Part shown: one piece after another, positions 62,498 to 64,000 of the stretch
How the letters are laid out: every line of letters starts with the position of its first letter
Numbering within the stretch: the stretch's first letter is position 1
Assembly (NCBI RefSeq): GCF_025961315.1
Contig: NZ_JAOQNK010000001.1
Span: forward strand, 4,092,001 to 4,156,000
Reading direction: 5' to 3'
DNA length: 64,000 bases
Source: Sphingobacterium kitahiroshimense
Lineage (GTDB): Bacteria > Bacteroidota > Bacteroidia > Sphingobacteriales > Sphingobacteriaceae
Position numbers and translations under genes: made by a program
Notes under the pieces: generated by a model
What the model was told of the DNA's origin: nothing
Databases searched by the model: none
Seen by the model: the letters and a program-made list of their open reading frames with translations, nothing else

Positions 62498-63910
62498 ATG
62501 AATAAGAAGATGAGTAAAATTAAGATCATTCAAGCAGTAGCCATTACCAGCTTTGTGGTCTTAATTTTACTTCAATTGAGACTGATATCGAGCGTTTATA
62601 AAATTGAACAGCTTGAGTTCTTGAAAAATGAAAAGGCAGAGATCAAATTAGCATATGAGGAATCTATCATCAATGACAAGTTGTATCCAGGGGGGCAGGC
62701 AATTATTGATTCGATCTTGGTACCACAGTATGAAACATTACTAAAGCTGTATCATGAAGACCCAAAGCTTTTTCGCCGTAAATTACAAGATCTGGGAAAT
62801 GAAATTTTGGTAGAATTAAAAAAGAAAGCAGATTTTGAGGTTCAGTTTCACAATATCATTCGAAATCTAAAACTGGACTTGACTGAGTATGATTATGCTT
62901 TGTATTTGGATAAGCTTGCGCTAACGTTTGACGGTAAAATCTATTACTCATTGTTTGAAGTTAATTCGACAGATCAAGATGGATTAATCGATGGAAATTT
63001 TGATGTCGTTCGTCCTCAAAATATTGTATCTGCCATTACGGTTACACTTCCTTCCAATAATTCTAGCTTAATTGCCTTTAAGTTATATGCTAGTAAGCAC
63101 AATCAGGTAAAAAATATAGTTTTGGCTATTGCTCCATTGCTACTTTTGTCTAGCAGTAGTATTGTCGTTATTGTTTTTTTATTTTTCATCACCATGAGGA
63201 ATTGGGTAAGACAAAAAAAATTGAATGAGATTTCAGCCGATTTTTTTAATCATGTGACGCATGAATTTAAGACACCCTTAACAACCATACAGGTCTCTGT
63301 CAAAAATTTAAAAGCAGACCTGGAAGATAAAAAATGGGAAGGTGGTTACAGAAGTGTGGATGTCATCACTAGGCAGACCCAAAGATTAGATAAACTGATC
63401 AATCAAGCATTGGAGGTGTCAGCTTTTGATCCACAGGCTGCACAATTTCAAAAACATCTTTTAGTAAAAGATCTCAATGATATTATTCTTGATAGTCAAA
63501 TTAAATGGAAAAAAGAAGCAACTGTAGTATTGAATTTTGAACCTCATACAGTTGATTTATATGTTTATTACGATCATTTTATGTTAACCACTTTAATCAC
63601 TAATTTAGTTGAAAATGGATTGAAATACAACGTAAGCGAACACAAGAGAGTGCAAGTAAATGTTTTATATATTTCCCCAAAATCGTTAATGATTGAAATT
63701 GGCGACAATGGATTTGGAATTGATAAACAGGATCGAAGTCGCATATTTAATAAGTTCCAAAGAGGTCGGCAGATCAGATCCTCAACAGGATTAGGCTTGG
63801 GTTTATATTTTGTTTATAATATTGTTGCGGTACATAAATGGAAACTCGACCTGGAGACTTTTCAAGATCAGGGGACTATTTTTAGAATAATAATTCCAAT
63901 TAGTAAATAG
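62498..63910 (+). CDS. Sensor histidine kinase
   Basis: 470 residues from ATG 62498 (GTG 62474 and ATG 62486, 62510 are alternatives). Two membrane helices (IIQAVAITSFVVLILLQL and LAIAPLLLLSSSSIVVIVFLFFI) enclose a periplasmic sensor of about 180 residues with no recognised domain. Cytoplasmic HisKA with His255 (FFNHVTHEFKTPL), N box (ITNLVENGLKYN), G1 (IGDNGFGID) and G2 (STGLGLGLYFVYN). The cognate response regulator gene starts 3 bp after the stop. It follows the GH92 cluster in the same direction, so sensing of its glycan products is plausible but unproven. Confidence 0.92.
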   Translation: MNKKMSKIKIIQAVAITSFVVLILLQLRLISSVYKIEQLEFLKNEKAEIKLAYEESIINDKLYPGGQAIIDSILVPQYETLLKLYHEDPKLFRRKLQDLGNEILVELKKKADFEVQFHNIIRNLKLDLTEYDYALYLDKLALTFDGKIYYSLFEVNSTDQDGLIDGNFDVVRPQNIVSAITVTLPSNNSSLIAFKLYASKHNQVKNIVLAIAPLLLLSSSSIVVIVFLFFITMRNWVRQKKLNEISADFFNHVTHEFKTPLTTIQVSVKNLKADLEDKKWEGGYRSVDVITRQTQRLDKLINQALEVSAFDPQAAQFQKHLLVKDLNDIILDSQIKWKKEATVVLNFEPHTVDLYVYYDHFMLTTLITNLVENGLKYNVSEHKRVQVNVLYISPKSLMIEIGDNGFGIDKQDRSRIFNKFQRGRQIRSSTGLGLGLYFVYNIVAVHKWKLDLETFQDQGTIFRIIIPISK

Positions 63911-63913
63911 GAT

Positions 63914-64000
63914 ATGGAAGGAAAAATATTACTTATAGAAGATGATGCAGATCTTGGAGTAGAGGTACAATGGTATCTGGAAAGAAGTGGGTTTCATGTA
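63914..64000 (+). CDS. Response regulator, receiver domain start (cut by window end)
   Basis: The last 29 codons read MEGKILLIEDDADLGVEVQW and continue YLERSGFHV, the first strand and acidic pocket (EDD) plus helix 1 of a CheY-like receiver. It directly follows the kinase gene and is its likely partner; the output domain lies outside the window, OmpR type being most common in this setting. Confidence 0.85.
   Translation, partial: MEGKILLIEDDADLGVEVQWYLERSGFHV

Noticed and set aside
1..64000. tRNA, rRNA, CRISPR arrays and riboswitches
   Set aside because: None of the expected cloverleaf, repeat-spacer or conserved leader patterns was seen on either strand by eye; a covariance-model search was not possible here.

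Overview
The window comes from a low-GC, AT-rich member of the Bacteroidota, most likely a Sphingobacteriaceae species close to Sphingobacterium. The reasons are a SusC/SusD pair, several TonB-linked receptors with carboxypeptidase-regulatory N-terminal domains, fimbrillin-type lipoproteins, GH92 enzymes, near absence of Shine-Dalgarno sequences, and a few -7 elements of the TAnnTTTG type. No rRNA, tRNA or CRISPR array was seen.

Layout. 1-~3.3 kb is the integrase end of an integrative conjugative element: a small basic protein, two excisionase-like HTH proteins and a CTnDOT-type tyrosine recombinase, with phased GCCA repeats. 3.5-6.0 kb is a TonB-type barrel protein. 6.3-13.4 kb looks like a phytate-use locus: a membrane TPR/HTH regulator, a TonB-dependent receptor, a beta-helix lipoprotein and a beta-propeller phytase. 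14-16.3 kb holds a membrane-anchored C1 peptidase and an acyltransferase. 16.5-23 kb is a fimbrillin region in which each intact lipoprotein gene is preceded by a tiny gene (55 and 59 codons) of one shared family, annotated here for the first time in this window, plus a decayed third set. 23.1-25 kb is a broken AT3-SGNH acyltransferase.

25-31 kb carries a PHP-type tyrosine phosphatase, a FlaA1/CapD-type sugar nucleotide dehydratase and a hybrid histidine kinase. 30.8-36.6 kb resembles a light/oxidative stress group: ECF sigma factor, anti-sigma factor, fasciclin gene with a stop just after its signal peptide, MarR regulator with a palindromic operator, a lycopene cyclase pseudogene, photolyase and isopentenyl-diphosphate isomerase. 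37-44.7 kb is a SusC/SusD pair plus a large MG2/plug-like periplasmic protein. 44.8-49.3 kb makes GDP-L-fucose (gmd, fcl) and carries a second FlaA1/CapD paralogue. A ClC channel and flavohaemoprotein follow, the latter behind a pair of almost identical palindromes. 53-64 kb is glycan breakdown: heparinase II/III-like lyase with GH88 hydrolase, a cold shock gene, then GH92 - BSP-type peptidase - GH92 and a two-component system running off the end.

Taken together, the genes acquire phosphate and carbon from phytate, glycosaminoglycan-like and mannose-rich glycans, and build and modify the cell surface. At least five genes in the surface and pigment groups (fimbrillin, small peptide, AT3-SGNH, fasciclin, lycopene cyclase) carry disabling changes, so these functions appear to be under relaxed selection or switching in this strain. 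All functional statements rest on motif recognition by eye; no database search was run.
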